The notes under the pieces: generated by a model
Database searches by the model: none
What the model was told of the DNA's origin: nothing
What the model saw: the letters and a program-made list of their open reading frames with translations, nothing else
Shown here: piece after piece, positions 1-10,505 of the stretch
How the letters are laid out: each line of letters starts with the position of its first letter
Position numbering within the stretch: position 1 is the first letter of the stretch
DNA from: an uncultured bacterium
Lineage (GTDB): Bacteria; Cyanobacteriota; Vampirovibrionia; Gastranaerophilales; Gastranaerophilaceae
Assembly: GCA_902765215.1 (NCBI GenBank)
Contig: CACWZA010000010.1
Coordinates: forward strand, 30,284-94,283
Length of the DNA stretch: 64,000 bases
Direction: 5' to 3'
Program-made: the position numbers and the translations under genes

Positions 1-2
1 AA

Positions 3-257
3 ATTTTAGACTCCGATTATACACTCGAAACCCTAATTTCAAAATATAAATCGGAATTTATAAAACGAACTGTTTATTCATCAACTTCCGTTTTATACCA
101 CTCAACAGCATTCTCAACATCAATAGAAATGCTCGAGGGGGTAGGGGTAAATGATATGCCAACTTCCGCAGATAATATTCCTGTGAAAAAAGTCGGCAGA
201 AACGACCCTTGTCCGTGCGGAAGCGGTAAAAAATACAAAAACTGCTGTCTGAAATAA
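3..257 (+). CDS. C-terminal fragment of a SEC-C zinc-motif protein (possibly SecA)
   Basis: The reading frame enters from the left edge and stops at 255-257, giving 84 visible residues. It ends in the SEC-C motif [18 protein letters not shown], the zinc-binding tail best known from the SecA preprotein translocase, where it contacts SecB and phospholipids. The 60 residues before the motif (containing [13 protein letters not shown] and an S/T-rich stretch) do not clearly resemble the SecA helical-wing domain. Other proteins also carry this tail, so SecA is only one possibility. The start and catalytic part lie outside the window. The next gene follows 81 bases later on the same strand. Confidence 0.6.
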   Translation: MLDSDYTLETLISKYKSEFIKRTVYSSTSVLYHSTAFSTSIEMLEGVGVNDMPTSADNIPVKKVGRNDPCPCGSGKKYKNCCLK

Positions 258-338
258 GGGATTAGTTTTTAAAATTTTGCAATAGTGATAAAACTGTGTT
301 ATTTTAGTAACATAAACTTAAAACAAAAGGAGAAATAA

Positions 339-569
339 ATGCTTTGTCCATATTGCAAAGGTGAAATACCTGATGATGCTAAAAAATGTATGAACTGTGG
401 GGAATGGGTTGATCCTGCTTACAGAAAACCGCAGCGCGAAGATAAACAAGGCTGCCTTGCGGGGGTATTTGAACTTTTATCAAGTGTGACCTGGTTTGCA
501 TTACTCCTTATAATTGCCGTTATTGTTGTTCTTTTATTCTTAGAACACAACGGTGTCGATATATTTTAG
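339..569 (+). CDS. Small zinc-ribbon membrane protein
   Basis: This 76-residue protein starts after a good ribosome site (AAGGAG, 7 bases before ATG). Residues 3-20 hold two Cys pairs, CPYC and CMNCG, forming a zinc-ribbon-like knuckle. A charged linker (about 28-38) follows, then one hydrophobic helix (about 50-67) that should span the membrane, leaving a short polar tail. Proteins of this layout, with a cytosolic zinc ribbon and one helix, are common and mostly uncharacterised. It lies 14 bases upstream of lepA and is probably co-transcribed. No function is assigned. Confidence 0.7.
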   Translation: MLCPYCKGEIPDDAKKCMNCGEWVDPAYRKPQREDKQGCLAGVFELLSSVTWFALLLIIAVIVVLLFLEHNGVDIF

Positions 570-583
570 ATTAAGATAAAATT

Positions 584-2386
584 ATGAAGTATAAAGAGAA
601 TGTCCGAAACTTTTGTATAATAGCCCACATTGACCACGGCAAATCTACCTTAGCTGACAGATTGCTTGAGGCTACAGGTACTATTGCCAAACGCGATATG
701 CAGGATCAATTACTTGATACAATGGACATTGAACGCGAACGCGGTATCACAATCAAACTGAATGCCGCAAGAATGAATTACAAAGCAAAAGACGGAAAAG
801 ATTATGTCCTAAACCTGATTGATACTCCCGGACATGTCGATTTTTCTTACGAGGTTTCCCGTTCACTTGCTGCATGCGAGGGGGCTTTACTCATTGTTGA
901 TGCAACACAGGGGGTTGAAGCACAAACCCTTGCTAATGTTTATCTTGCAGCAGAACAAGATTTGGAAATTATCCCTGTTATCAACAAAATAGATTTACCT
1001 TCTGCTGATGTTGAAGGTGTAAAAGCAGAGATTGAAGAAGTGCTTGGGATAGATGCATCTTTGGCTATCCCTGTCAGTGCAAAAACAGGGGAAAATATAG
1101 AAGAAGTTTTGGAAGCAATCGTAAACTTTATGCCTCCGCCTGAAGACACAACAGAAAAACCTCTGAGAGCGCTGGTTTTTGACAGTGCCTATGACCAATA
1201 TTTAGGAACACTTTGTTTCTTCAAAATTGTTGACGGAAAAATGAGATTAGGCGACAAAGTCAAATTTATGGCGTCAGGAAAAGAATATGAAGTTGTGGAG
1301 CTCGGCTATATGACTCCGCACAGGGTACAGGTAAAAGAACTCTCCTGCGGTGATGTAGGTTATTTTGCAGGTTCAATAAAAGAGATTACCCGTTTTGTCG
1401 GAGATACCGTAATCAATGTATCAAACCCTGCAACAGAACCATTACCTGGGTATAAAGAAGCTTTGCCAATGGTATTTTCAGGACTTTATCCGGTTGATAA
1501 CGAGGACTATCACGAACTCAAAGAAGCCTTAGAAAAACTAAAATTAAGCGACAGCAGTATAACATTTGAACCTGAAACCTCATCAGCACTCGGATTCGGT
1601 TTCCGTTGCGGCTTCCTTGGTATGCTTCACATGGAAATAGCTCAGGAAAGATTAGAAAGAGAATACGATTTATCTATCGTAACAACCGCACCGTCAGTTA
1701 TTTATAAGGTTCATAAAACAAACGGCGAGGTTATAGAGATTGATAACCCAGCAAACCTTCCTGCCGCTCAATACAGAGATTTTATAGAAGAACCTTATGT
1801 TAAAGTTTCAATAATAACCCCTAACGAATTTGTCGGGACACTTATGGATTTATCCCAAACGAAACGCGGTATCTTCATAAATATGCACTATATAGATAAA
1901 GTGCGTCAGGAACTTGTATATCACATTCCACTTTCAGAGGTTATTACAGATTTTTATGATCAGTTAAAATCACGTTCAAAGGGTTATGCAAGTTTAGATT
2001 ACGAATTTGCGGAATACAAACGCTCAAAACTTGTAAAACTTGATGTAATGCTTGCCGGAGAAGTTGTTGATGCGCTTTCTGTTATCTGCCACGAGGACAG
2101 CGCCTTTTATATCGGTCAAAAACTAACTGAAAAGCTTAAAACAATTATCCCTCGTCAAATGTTTGAAGTGCCTATTCAGGCTGCTATCGGAGGCAGAGTA
2201 ATTGCAAGAACAAATATTAAAGCCTTGAGAAAAAGCGTACTTGATAAATGTTACGGCGGTGATATCACCCGTAAACGCAAACTTTTGGAAAAACAAAAAC
2301 GCGGTAAGAAGCGCATGAAAGCCGTCGGTAAGGTAGAAGTACCACAGGAAGCGTTCATGGCAGTCTTAAGCCTTAACGAAGAATAA
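584..2386 (+). CDS. lepA: Elongation factor 4 (LepA), ribosome back-translocase GTPase
   Basis: Full-length 600-residue translational GTPase related to EF-G. LepA acts on stalled or mis-translocated ribosomes and affects initiation. The G1 P-loop AHIDHGKST is at residues 14-22, the switch II motif DTPGHVDF near 80 and NKID near 134. The C-terminus carries the LepA-specific basic domain ([20 protein letters not shown]) that separates it from EF-G and BipA. Length matches the family (595-605). The ribosome site before ATG is weak. It begins a same-strand run with the methyltransferase, the solute-binding protein and prfB; no terminator is seen after it. Confidence 0.97.
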   Translation: MKYKENVRNFCIIAHIDHGKSTLADRLLEATGTIAKRDMQDQLLDTMDIERERGITIKLNAARMNYKAKDGKDYVLNLIDTPGHVDFSYEVSRSLAACEGALLIVDATQGVEAQTLANVYLAAEQDLEIIPVINKIDLPSADVEGVKAEIEEVLGIDASLAIPVSAKTGENIEEVLEAIVNFMPPPEDTTEKPLRALVFDSAYDQYLGTLCFFKIVDGKMRLGDKVKFMASGKEYEVVELGYMTPHRVQVKELSCGDVGYFAGSIKEITRFVGDTVINVSNPATEPLPGYKEALPMVFSGLYPVDNEDYHELKEALEKLKLSDSSITFEPETSSALGFGFRCGFLGMLHMEIAQERLEREYDLSIVTTAPSVIYKVHKTNGEVIEIDNPANLPAAQYRDFIEEPYVKVSIITPNEFVGTLMDLSQTKRGIFINMHYIDKVRQELVYHIPLSEVITDFYDQLKSRSKGYASLDYEFAEYKRSKLVKLDVMLAGEVVDALSVICHEDSAFYIGQKLTEKLKTIIPRQMFEVPIQAAIGGRVIARTNIKALRKSVLDKCYGGDITRKRKLLEKQKRGKKRMKAVGKVEVPQEAFMAVLSLNEE

Positions 2387-2410
2387 ATTTTTAACACAAA
2401 GGATTTATAA

Positions 2411-3214
2411 ATGAACATAAATGTACAATACGGATACTATATACAAGGTTCCTTAGTGGGATTTAATTTAAACTTGAATGCTTATGAAGAGTACTATAAG
2501 GAATTGAAACGCGTCCTAAAAATAAAACATGTAAAAAATTTTCCCTTTGTTCGTGTGGGGAAAGCAAATGACGGCGGATATCTGATGATTGACGACTTAT
2601 GTGAACACATTGCATACTCTTTTGGGATAAGTAACGATGTATCATGGGATAATGATATGGCTAATTGCGGATATCATATTTATATGTATGATCCTACTAT
2701 AGAAAGATTGCCGTACGAACGAGAAGAATTCCATTTCTTTAAAGAGGGTTTGGCAGGCTCTAAAATTCCTGAAAAAAATCTTGATACATTAGAAAATTTT
2801 ATAATTAGAAATAATCATACTAATAAAAAGCACATGATTTTAAAAATTGATATAGAAGGATATGAATGGGACTTTTTATCAACGGTAAAATCTTCAACCC
2901 TTAATCAATTTGATCAAATTCTTTTCGAATTTCACAATGTTGTAACTGCAAAAACAGAAGAAGAATGGCGAAAGACTATTAATCTGTTTGAGAAGATAAA
3001 TCAAACACATGAAGTTGCACACATACACGGAAATAATTGTGATAGTATAATTACAATTGATAATCAGGTTTTCCCTAATGCTTTAGAAGTTTCTTATGTT
3101 AATAAATCAGTTTATGAATGCGTAAAAGACAACGATATTAAACTCCCAAGAAATATTGATGCACCTAATGATACAGGACGGCCTGATATTATCCTCGGGA
3201 AATGGAATAAGTAA
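2411..3214 (+). CDS. FkbM-family-like SAM-dependent methyltransferase
   Basis: This 267-residue protein starts after AAAGGA with 7-base spacing, 24 bases past lepA. Near residues 48-58 it has VGKANDGGYLM, like the R-x-G-x-x-x-D-G-G-Y motif of this methyltransferase group. Near 150 it has LKIDIEGYEWDFL, matching the (K)-x-D-(I/V)-E-G-x-E signature of FkbM proteins, and then ILFEFH. Such enzymes usually O-methylate sugars or glycans of surface polysaccharides. No signal peptide is visible, so a cytosolic site is likely. The substrate cannot be told from context. Confidence 0.72.
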   Translation: MNINVQYGYYIQGSLVGFNLNLNAYEEYYKELKRVLKIKHVKNFPFVRVGKANDGGYLMIDDLCEHIAYSFGISNDVSWDNDMANCGYHIYMYDPTIERLPYEREEFHFFKEGLAGSKIPEKNLDTLENFIIRNNHTNKKHMILKIDIEGYEWDFLSTVKSSTLNQFDQILFEFHNVVTAKTEEEWRKTINLFEKINQTHEVAHIHGNNCDSIITIDNQVFPNALEVSYVNKSVYECVKDNDIKLPRNIDAPNDTGRPDIILGKWNK

Positions 3215-3247
3215 TATCCACCCACAATAACAGCAAGGAACTTATCA

Positions 3248-4453
3248 ATGAAAAAACTTATATTATTTGGAATAGCTATATTTCTGATATTACATATATG
3301 TATTTCAATATACATAAAAACACCTAATACAAAAACCGAAGTTGTTGTCTGGACTCTTCAGATGGCAAATTTCTCTGATTACATAAACGGGATAATAAAA
3401 GAATACGAAGCCCAAAACCCGAATATAAAAATCAAATGGATAGATGTACCTTTTTCAGAAGGGGAAAAGAGAACTTTAGCATCTATTTTAAGCAACAACC
3501 CGCCTGATTTGGTTAACCTTAACCCTGATTTTTCGTCAATTCTGGCTCAAAAAGGGGCATTAGAAGAAATTGATGAAAACAAATTATCAGAATTTAATCA
3601 GGATGTAATAAAATCCTTAAAGTATCAGGGCAAACTCTACGCAATACCTTGGTATGCAACATCTGCGGTAACCATATACAATAAAAAACTTTTGGGAAAC
3701 AATCAAATTCCAAAAACCTTTGACGAACTTGCACAGATTTCAAAAACAATAAAACTTCAAACCGGAGCATTTGCTTATTTTCCAACTATTACAGAGAACG
3801 ACACGATGCTCAAAATTCTCAACAAATACGGAGTTGGGGTAAATAATATTGACTCACCTGAGAGTATCAAAGTTTTTGATATGTACAAAAAATTGTATCA
3901 GCAAAAACTTATCCCTGCGGAAAGTATTACCCAAACCCATCAGGAAGCACTTGAAAAATATATGTCCGAAAATGTTGTGTTCTATCAGGGCGGGGCAAAC
4001 TTCCTTTCTATGATAAAAGATAACGCACCGAATGTTTACAAAAACACAGAGGTTGCACCGCAGATTGTCGGAAAACTCGGACAAAACGATTTTTCATTAA
4101 TGAATTTCATTATCCCGATAAAATCAAAACATAAAAAAGAAGCACTTGATTTCTGTCTTTATCTGACAAATCAAAAGAACCAATTAGAACTTGCAAAAAT
4201 GACAAATGTTATCTCAACAAATAAATATGCACTCCAAAACGAGTTTTATAATTCAGACAAAGATGTTATGGCACGGGCAAGAAAATATAGTGCAAAACAA
4301 ATCGGACACATAAACCCCGTACTTCGTCAGCAAAATAACCAAAAGGATATTAACCTGCTTGTAAATACCGCAGTACAAACCATACTGCTCAATAAAGGCG
4401 ATACAAAATCTATTTTAAATCAGGTTAAAAAAGATATAGAAAAATTAAAGTAA
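3248..4453 (+). CDS. Extracellular solute-binding protein (family 1), sugar ABC type
   Basis: This 401-residue protein has an N-terminal hydrophobic segment (residues 2-22) that acts as signal peptide or membrane anchor. The only Cys there lies in LHIC, a poor lipobox, so acylation is doubtful. The mature part starts VVVWTLQMANFSDYI and continues EYEAQNPNIKIKW, the usual start of family 1 sugar-binding proteins, then NPPDLVNLNPD and YAIPWYATSAVTIYNKK, the hinge-region signature. It would capture a sugar or oligosaccharide in the periplasm. No permease or ATPase gene is adjacent, so the partner transporter is elsewhere. The ribosome site is AAGGAA. Confidence 0.85.
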   Translation: MKKLILFGIAIFLILHICISIYIKTPNTKTEVVVWTLQMANFSDYINGIIKEYEAQNPNIKIKWIDVPFSEGEKRTLASILSNNPPDLVNLNPDFSSILAQKGALEEIDENKLSEFNQDVIKSLKYQGKLYAIPWYATSAVTIYNKKLLGNNQIPKTFDELAQISKTIKLQTGAFAYFPTITENDTMLKILNKYGVGVNNIDSPESIKVFDMYKKLYQQKLIPAESITQTHQEALEKYMSENVVFYQGGANFLSMIKDNAPNVYKNTEVAPQIVGKLGQNDFSLMNFIIPIKSKHKKEALDFCLYLTNQKNQLELAKMTNVISTNKYALQNEFYNSDKDVMARARKYSAKQIGHINPVLRQQNNQKDINLLVNTAVQTILLNKGDTKSILNQVKKDIEKLK

Positions 4454-4485
4454 ATTATTGATCATCTTTGTATTATAATAACACT

Positions 4486-5551
4486 ATGGACATAAACGAA
4501 TTAAAACAACGCATAGATAAAAATAAGGAGTGTCTTTGACTTAGATACTCTGTCTAAAGAATTAAAAGATATTGAAAATCAACTGCAATCACCTGATGTA
4601 TGGTCTAACCAAAAACTGGCCTCCGAACTGGGGCAAAAATCCAGAGAGTTAAAAGAAACAATAGAGGGAGTAAACATCTGGGAACAGCTTATTGAAGATG
4701 CTGAAGCGGCCTATGAAATCGGGGATAAAGAACTTGTCGCCGAAGCGGAAAACGGTTTGGTTAAATTAGAGAAAATGCTTGATAAATTTGATTTCCAAAA
4801 GATGCTGAGCGGTGAATATGATGATGCCGATGCAATACTTTCAGTCAATTCCGGAGCAGGCGGAACAGATGCTCAGGACTGGACACAAATGCTTTTAAGA
4901 ATGTATACCCGCTGGGCAGAAAACAAAGGCTGGAAGGTCGAACTCTTAGATAAATCAGACGGGGAAGAAGCAGGGATAAAATCAGCAACAATAAAGATTT
5001 CAGGGCGATATGCCTACGGTTATGCAAAAGCCGAAAAAGGGGTTCACAGACTGGTCAGAATTTCACCTTTCAATGCTAACGGCAAACGACAGACAAGTTT
5101 TGCTTCCTGCGAAGTTTCACCTATTATTCCTGATGTAGAAAAGGTTATTGTAATTCCGCCCGAAGATTTGGAAATTGATACAATGCGCTCAGGCGGAGCG
5201 GGCGGTCAAAATGTTAACAAGGTTGAAACCGCAGTGAGAATTTTGCACAAACCGACAGGGATAGTTGTAAAATGTCAGCAGGAACGCTCTCAGCTCCAAA
5301 ACAAAGAGTATGCAATGCAAATGCTTGCCTCAAAACTGCTCGCTATAAGACAGGAAGAACACGAAAAGAAACTTGCCGAACTTAAAGGCGAAAATTATGA
5401 TATAAATTTCGGCTCACAAATCCGCTCATATGTTTTTCACCCGTACAAAATGGTAAAAGACCACAGAACGGGCTTTGAGATGGGGAATGTTGATGCCGTA
5501 ATGGACGGTGATATTGACGGGTTTATAGAAGCTTATCTTAAATCGATTTAA
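4486..5551 (+). CDS. prfB: Peptide chain release factor 2, expressed by programmed +1 frameshift
   Basis: Translation starts at ATG 4486 and reads 17 codons to an in-frame TGA at 4537-4539. The site is AAGGAG-TGT-CTT-TGA-C, the classic RF2 autoregulatory signal: an internal Shine-Dalgarno three bases before a slippery CTT next to TGA-C. Skipping T4537 continues the frame from 4538 to 5551, giving 354 residues. The codon-recognition tripeptide SPF is near residue 193 and the catalytic GGQ near 240 ([12 protein letters not shown]). RF2 ends translation at UGA and UAA; low RF2 favours the shift. The 3' end overlaps tmk on the other strand by 14 bases. Confidence 0.96.
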
Positions 5552-6146
5552 TTATTGCCAAAACTTCCGAATGAATATCATCAATCGATTTACTGCCATC
5601 AATAAGTTTCACTCTTTGAGGTTCCTGTTTTGCTATTGCAAGATAACCTTCTCTCACCTTTTTAAAGAATTCCACCCCTGCTGATTCCATTCTGTCTTTT
5701 TCTTTTCCGACTCTCGACATTGAAGTATCTATATCAATATCAAAGATGAATGTTAAATCAGGCTTCATTCCGCTTGTAGCAATATCGTTCAGCAAGTTAA
5801 TTCTGTTTAAATCAATCCCTCTGCCGTAGCCCTGATATGCAACGGTTGAATCTGTATGCCTGTCACAGAGAACAATTTCACCTCGTTCGACAGCAGGTTT
5901 AATTATTGTATCTATATGCTGAGCGCGGTCGGCTAAAAACAAGAAACTCTCACAGTTTGGAGAAACTTCCCCGTCATAATTAAGCAGAATTTCTCTGAGT
6001 TTTACACCCAGCCCTTTTGCGCCGGGTTCTCTTGTTAATAAAACAGTTCTGCCATTGTTTTCAAAATATTTTTTTAATAACTCAATCTGGGTTGTTTTAC
6101 CGCAACCGTCAACTCCTTCAAAAGTAATAAACAAACCTTTTGTCAT
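5538..6146 (-). CDS. tmk: Thymidylate kinase
   Basis: This 202-residue enzyme phosphorylates dTMP to dTDP in the cytosol, an essential step to dTTP. The P-loop [12 protein letters not shown] is at residues 9-20. The substrate-binding [16 protein letters not shown] motif follows in mid-protein and a lid region ([10 protein letters not shown]) after it. Length is normal (about 205). The start has a clear GGAG site 7-8 bases upstream. It is convergent with prfB and the two coding ends overlap by 14 bases, so no terminator fits between them. Confidence 0.96.
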   Translation of the reverse strand: MTKGLFITFEGVDGCGKTTQIELLKKYFENNGRTVLLTREPGAKGLGVKLREILLNYDGEVSPNCESFLFLADRAQHIDTIIKPAVERGEIVLCDRHTDSTVAYQGYGRGIDLNRINLLNDIATSGMKPDLTFIFDIDIDTSMSRVGKEKDRMESAGVEFFKKVREGYLAIAKQEPQRVKLIDGSKSIDDIHSEVLAIIKSI

Positions 6147-6307
6147 TCTTCTCTCCTCACTTTTAAAATTATAACATAGTTTTTAAATAATTGTTTACCC
6201 CCATATACCAATTTTGTTGAAGATTAACATGTTTGTGAGATAATAAAATAGAGAGATAATAAGTTTTATCAATTAGTAAATATACGAGAATATAAAGGAA
6301 AAGAATT

Positions 6308-8376
6308 ATGGGAAGACAAACACCATTAGAAAGAGTAAGAAACATTGGTATTGCCGCTCACATCGACGCAGGTAAAACCACTACAACAGAACGTATTTTG
6401 TTAAAATCGGTGAAGTACACGACGGTGCTGCTGTAACTGACTTTATGGATCAAGAAAGAGAAAGAGGTATTACAATCCAATCTGCTGCTGTAACAGCATA
6501 CTGGAAAGATCACCAAATCAACGTCATCGACACACCGGGCCACGTTGACTTCACAATCGAAGTTGAACGTTCACTCCGTGTATTAGACGGTGTTGTTGCT
6601 GTATTCTGTGCAGTAGGTGGTGTTCAATCACAATCAGAAACAGTTTGGAGACAAGCAAACAGATATGAAGTACCTCGTATGGTATTCGTAAACAAAATGG
6701 ACAGAACAGGTGCTGATTTCTTCAGAGTAGCTGAACAAATCAAAACAAGATTAGGTGCAAATGCAGTACCTATCCAATTACCTATCGGTGCAGAAGACAA
6801 CTTCAGAGGCTTAGTTGACCTTATGACAATGAAGGCTGAAATCTACACTAACGATTTGGGTACAGAAATTAAGGAAGAAGAAATCCCTGCAGAATTAGCA
6901 GATAAAGCAAAACAAATGAGAGACGAAATGGTTGAAGCAATCGCAGGTGAAGATGACCTGTTAATGGAAAAATATTTCGAAGATCCTGATTCAATCACAG
7001 TTGATGAATTAAAAGCAGGTTTAAGAAGAGCAGTTTGTGCTAACAAAATTGTTCCTGTAACTTGCGGTACAGCATTCAAGAACAAGGGTGTTCAATTGTT
7101 ATTGGATAACGTTGTTGCTTATATGCCATCACCATTAGACGTTAAAGCTATCGAAGGTGAACTTGAAGACGGTACTAAGGTTGAAAGACATTCAACAGAA
7201 GACGAACCGTTCTCTGCATTATCATTCAAGGTTATGACAGACCCTTATGTTGGTCGTTTAACCTTCTTGAGAGTTTACTCAGGTAAATTGACATCAGGTT
7301 CTTATGTTTTGAACTCAACAACAGGAAAGAAAGAGCGTATTTCTCGTTTAGTTCAAATGTATGCTGATCAAAGAAACGAAATTACAGAAGTATACGCAGG
7401 TGATATCTGTGCTGCTGTTGGTCTTAAAGATACAACAACAGGGGATACGCTTTGTGACGAAGCTAACCCAATCATCTTGGAAAGAATGACTTTCCCTGAA
7501 CCTGTAATCTCAGTTGCTATCGAACCTAAAACAAAAGCAGACCAAGATAAGATGGGTATCGCTCTTCAAAAATTGGCTGAAGAAGATCCGTCATTCAGAG
7601 TTAAATCTGATACAGAAACAGGTCAAACAATCATTTCAGGTATGGGTGAACTTCACCTTGATATCATTGTTGACCGTATGTTGAGAGAATTTAAAGTTGA
7701 AGCAAACATCGGTAAACCACAGGTTGCTTATCGTGAAACTATCCGCGGTACTGCTGATCAAGACTCTAAATTCGTTCGTCAATCAGGTGGTAAAGGTCAA
7801 TACGGCCACGTTAAAATCAAAATTTCACCTGCTGAAGAAAACAAAGGTTTTGTATTCGAAAACAAAATCGTCGGTGGTGCTATTCCTAAAGAATACATCG
7901 AACCTGCAAGAAAAGGTATGGAAGAAGCACTTGAAGGCGGTATCTTAGCAGGATATCCTATGATTGACGTTGCGGTTGAACTTTATGACGGTTCATACCA
8001 CGAAGTCGACTCTTCAGAAATGGCGTTCAAGATTGCCGGTTCTATGGCTATCAAAGAAGGTTGTAAAAAAGCCCAACCTTGTATTCTTGAACCTATGATG
8101 AAGGTTGAAATCGAAATCCCTGATGAATTTACAGGTACAATTATCGGTGATATCTCTCGTCGTAGAGGTAGAATCGAAGGTCAGGAACCTTTGGGTAACA
8201 CAGGTAACGTTATCGTTAGAGCAATTGTTCCGTTGGCTAACATGTTCGGTTATGCAACAGACTTACGTTCTAACACTCAAGGTCGTGGTACATTCTCTAT
8301 GGAATTCCAAAAATACGAACAAGTACCTGCCAATGTTGAAAAAGAAATCATCGAAAAAGCTGGTAAATCAGCATAG
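6308..8376 (+). CDS. fusA: Elongation factor G, reading frame disrupted near codon 31
   Basis: EF-G drives translocation on the ribosome. ATG 6308 follows AAGGA and opens with [20 protein letters not shown] then [10 protein letters not shown], a normal EF-G start with its P-loop. After about 6400 this frame runs into a stop near 6434, while the rest ([20 protein letters not shown] to the C-terminus at 8376) continues in another frame. EF-G normally has about seven residues between ERIL and KIGEVHDG (FYTGKIH or similar); most are missing, consistent with an indel of about 19 bases. The remainder is intact through all domains. Either a sequence/assembly error, or this copy is inactive. A caller would start it at ATG 6445 and lose the P-loop. 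It stands alone, not after rpsG as in the usual str operon. Confidence 0.88.
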
Positions 8377-8392
8377 TAGTTTCAATAAATAT

Positions 8393-8425
8393 AAAAACGG
8401 GCTCTTGAAAAAGAGTCCGTTTTTT
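8393..8425 (+). terminator. Rho-independent terminator after fusA
   Basis: The hairpin has arms around CGGgCTCTT and AAGAGtCCG with a GAAA loop, flanked by A-run and T-run. It starts 17 bases after the fusA stop. Confidence 0.85.
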
Positions 8426-8463
8426 ATGTTTATATTTTTATCAGGCGATGCCTGATATGTTAT

Positions 8464-8802
8464 TTATCCCAAAATATCTAATTGTTCATCTAAAGGATTT
8501 TTTGCGTTTAAATAGTTAATTGTTATATTATTTCTTGATGCAATATCATAAATTCTCATAAATCTGTCATAATCCTTTTGAATATTTTCAGATGGGATTT
8601 CAATACATTCTTCCTTTGTATATCTTTCGAATCCGTCAGGAGCATCAAAACCTCTGTCGTGTTGTGTTTTTATATATAAATAATCCTTATGAGCAACCCC
8701 TATTTCTTTAATATCTTTTGTGTCAATATTTTGTTTGTTTCCATTAAGATCTTTAAATTTAATGTGACCTTTGAATGATGTGTTGTTAATACCTAAATTC
8801 AT
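8464..8802 (-). CDS. Lineage-specific small protein with N-terminal TSFKG motif
   Basis: This 112-residue protein has its start at 8802, chosen because AAAGGAG lies 9 bases upstream; the upstream in-frame extension lacks such a site. Residues 8-12 are T-S-F-K-G, a motif shared with other proteins in this window (20164, 28396, 30248). The rest is polar and charged, with no membrane helix or signal peptide and no recognisable domain. The upstream region contains GTAACATG near 8881-8896, a motif also seen before other lineage-specific genes. Function unknown. Confidence 0.7.
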   Translation of the reverse strand: MNLGINNTSFKGHIKFKDLNGNKQNIDTKDIKEIGVAHKDYLYIKTQHDRGFDAPDGFERYTKEECIEIPSENIQKDYDRFMRIYDIASRNNITINYLNAKNPLDEQLDILG

Positions 8803-8961
8803 GATCCACACTCCTTTATTTCTACACTTTCGTTGCCATGTATAAAGCACATAAATATATAAATTTGACTAATATTTATCCCATGTTACAAAACCGTAAC
8901 ACAATATTATTTACTCTTATAAATATGTTTTTGAATAACCTGTCAAAAATTTAAAAACTTA

Positions 8962-8993
8962 AAAATAGGTTATCTTTTTAGATAACCTATTTT
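8962..8993. terminator. Strong hairpin between convergent genes
   Basis: A perfect 13-bp inverted repeat (AAAATAGGTTATC / GATAACCTATTTT) with a 6-base loop TTTTTA. T-rich flanks allow it to work on both strands; it would end the minus-strand transcript of the gene at 9025-10311. Confidence 0.7.
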
Positions 8994-9024
8994 AAAATTA
9001 TGGGGGGGGACTATGAAAAAAATA

Positions 9025-10311
9025 TTATATAATCGTTTTTAATTTTGGAGTTCCCTTATGCTCACATTCTTTGTAAGCTCTTTGAGTTTGATCCTCGAAC
9101 TTGATAGATGAATCCTGAGGCAAACCGAAGTATTGCGGAGCGACTGAATCGTTATGTTTTGCTTCACTTATTCTCAAAATTGAGAACAGTTTCATATAAT
9201 CAAGTGCGATTTTCTTCCTTACATCCCTGAATGCAACATCATTTCTTGCGTTATCATCTTCTAATGATTCTGCATATTTATCATAGTGGAAAGTCAGAGA
9301 TGATATATATTTTTCAACTTGTTCTTTTTCTCTGTCATCAAGTTCGTCACCGAGCAGAGCATCATCTGCTTTTTCCTTCAGTGCTCTGATAAGGCCTGAA
9401 GTAACTTCCGGTGATTCCATTACATTGTAGAGTGAAACCTTGCCGTTTCTTACTTCTTCGTTCATTGCAAATGCACCGATTACATCAAGTACATTATTCT
9501 TGCTAACGCCGCCTGCACTAATATTGAGCGGAGCAAGACCTTGTTTGATTATTGCATCAACCCATTGGTCAGCAACACCTTTTCCTGCATTTTCTTTAGC
9601 CTTTAAAAATTCTTCATACTCTTTGTGAACAATCTTTCTCAATTTAGATTGGTCAAATCTCGTGTTTATAATCTCATCGCAGTATTCAACCCCTTCTTCA
9701 GGATTGCTGCTGTATTCGGATCTTATTTTATCTATATCAACTATTTTCCCGTATTTATCGCAATATTTTTCCATTAGTGAAAGTCTTGAATTTAATAATG
9801 CAGAAGGGTTGTCTGCATCAGGGGCTGTCAAAACACCGCCGTTTGGCAATGATGATATCCCGACTCCGCCGTAACCGCCGTTGTCCCAAGGGTTAAGAGG
9901 GTTGTTACCGTTCGGCATATATACTCCTGACGGGCCGTATACAGAACTTGGAGCAAATGGGTTTGTAACACCCGGGCCAAATACCGGATCCATACTTCCA
10001 AACGGATTAATGCTTGGATTTCCATTGTTATTACCATTCATTGGAATAACATATGATGGGCCAAAATCGTCGACCCCGCCAACCATTGATTCAAATAAAG
10101 CCTGCTGATTGTCCATTACTGCAATGAATTTCTGAGCATTCAAGTAATGATCACCATAATTTGACGGATCCAATGCTGCAACAGTCAGATTTAAACCCAG
10201 TGTATTAACATCCTGTCGTCTTGGTATTACTACCGGCCCCCATTTAACGAGTGCCGCATTGTCCCACATAGATGGACGTCCGTCATAACCTATCGGTCCG
10301 TTGTAACCCAT
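9025..10311 (-). CDS. Lineage-specific protein with GPIGYDGRP N-terminal domain
   Basis: This 428-residue protein is not recognised as a known family. Its first 80 residues (GYNGPIGYDGRPSMWDNAA, then KWGPVV and NTLGLNLT, ending near ALFESMV) closely match the 96-residue product of the adjacent gene 10506-10796, so the two arose by duplication of this domain. Residues about 90-160 are rich in Gly, Asn and Pro, a flexible linker. The rest (about 180-428) is charged and helical without membrane segments. No signal peptide is seen. ATG follows GGGGGA with 8-base spacing. The upstream region holds an inverted repeat with two CATG sites (10411-10442). Confidence 0.75.
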   Translation of the reverse strand: MGYNGPIGYDGRPSMWDNAALVKWGPVVIPRRQDVNTLGLNLTVAALDPSNYGDHYLNAQKFIAVMDNQQALFESMVGGVDDFGPSYVIPMNGNNNGNPSINPFGSMDPVFGPGVTNPFAPSSVYGPSGVYMPNGNNPLNPWDNGGYGGVGISSLPNGGVLTAPDADNPSALLNSRLSLMEKYCDKYGKIVDIDKIRSEYSSNPEEGVEYCDEIINTRFDQSKLRKIVHKEYEEFLKAKENAGKGVADQWVDAIIKQGLAPLNISAGGVSKNNVLDVIGAFAMNEEVRNGKVSLYNVMESPEVTSGLIRALKEKADDALLGDELDDREKEQVEKYISSLTFHYDKYAESLEDDNARNDVAFRDVRKKIALDYMKLFSILRISEAKHNDSVAPQYFGLPQDSSIKFEDQTQRAYKECEHKGTPKLKTII

Positions 10312-10410
10312 TTTAAATTCCCCCGTATTTAATTCCCTCTTCTATAAAGTTTTTTTGAAACGGATAATTGACTTTTTAAAATAACATGTTTACATTTCGT
10401 AACATGCCGA

Positions 10411-10442
10411 AATACATGCTGCCACTGTGTTTGGCATGTATT
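10411..10442. promoter_or_regulatory. CATG-containing inverted repeat, putative operator
   Basis: AATACATGC (10411-10419) and GCATGTATT (10434-10442) form a perfect 9-bp inverted repeat, with CATG cores 20 bases apart. It lies about 100 bases upstream of the minus-strand gene starting at 10311. A related copy is at 11315-11338. This suggests a dimeric regulator site; the factor is unknown. Confidence 0.4.
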
Positions 10443-10462
10443 GGACTTCTTCAGGTTTGAAA

Positions 10463-10494
10463 AAGAAACCCTCTAAAGATTAAGAGGGTTTCTT
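10463..10494 (-). terminator. Hairpin terminator downstream of the 96-residue gene
   Basis: AAGAAACCCTCT and AGAGGGTTTCTT form a perfect 12-bp stem with an 8-base loop, 12 bases beyond the stop of the minus-strand gene at 10506. The following T-run is weak. Confidence 0.6.
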
Positions 10495-10505
10495 ATAATC
10501 TGTTT

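Noticed and set aside
3..257. Firm SecA assignment for the left-edge fragment
   Set aside because: Only the SEC-C tail matches; the preceding 60 residues do not look like the SecA wing domain, so the name was left open.
7697..8455. Two open frames (83 and 116 codons) on the plus strand inside fusA
   Set aside because: Both are out-of-frame with a clearly homologous EF-G sequence and have no ribosome site.
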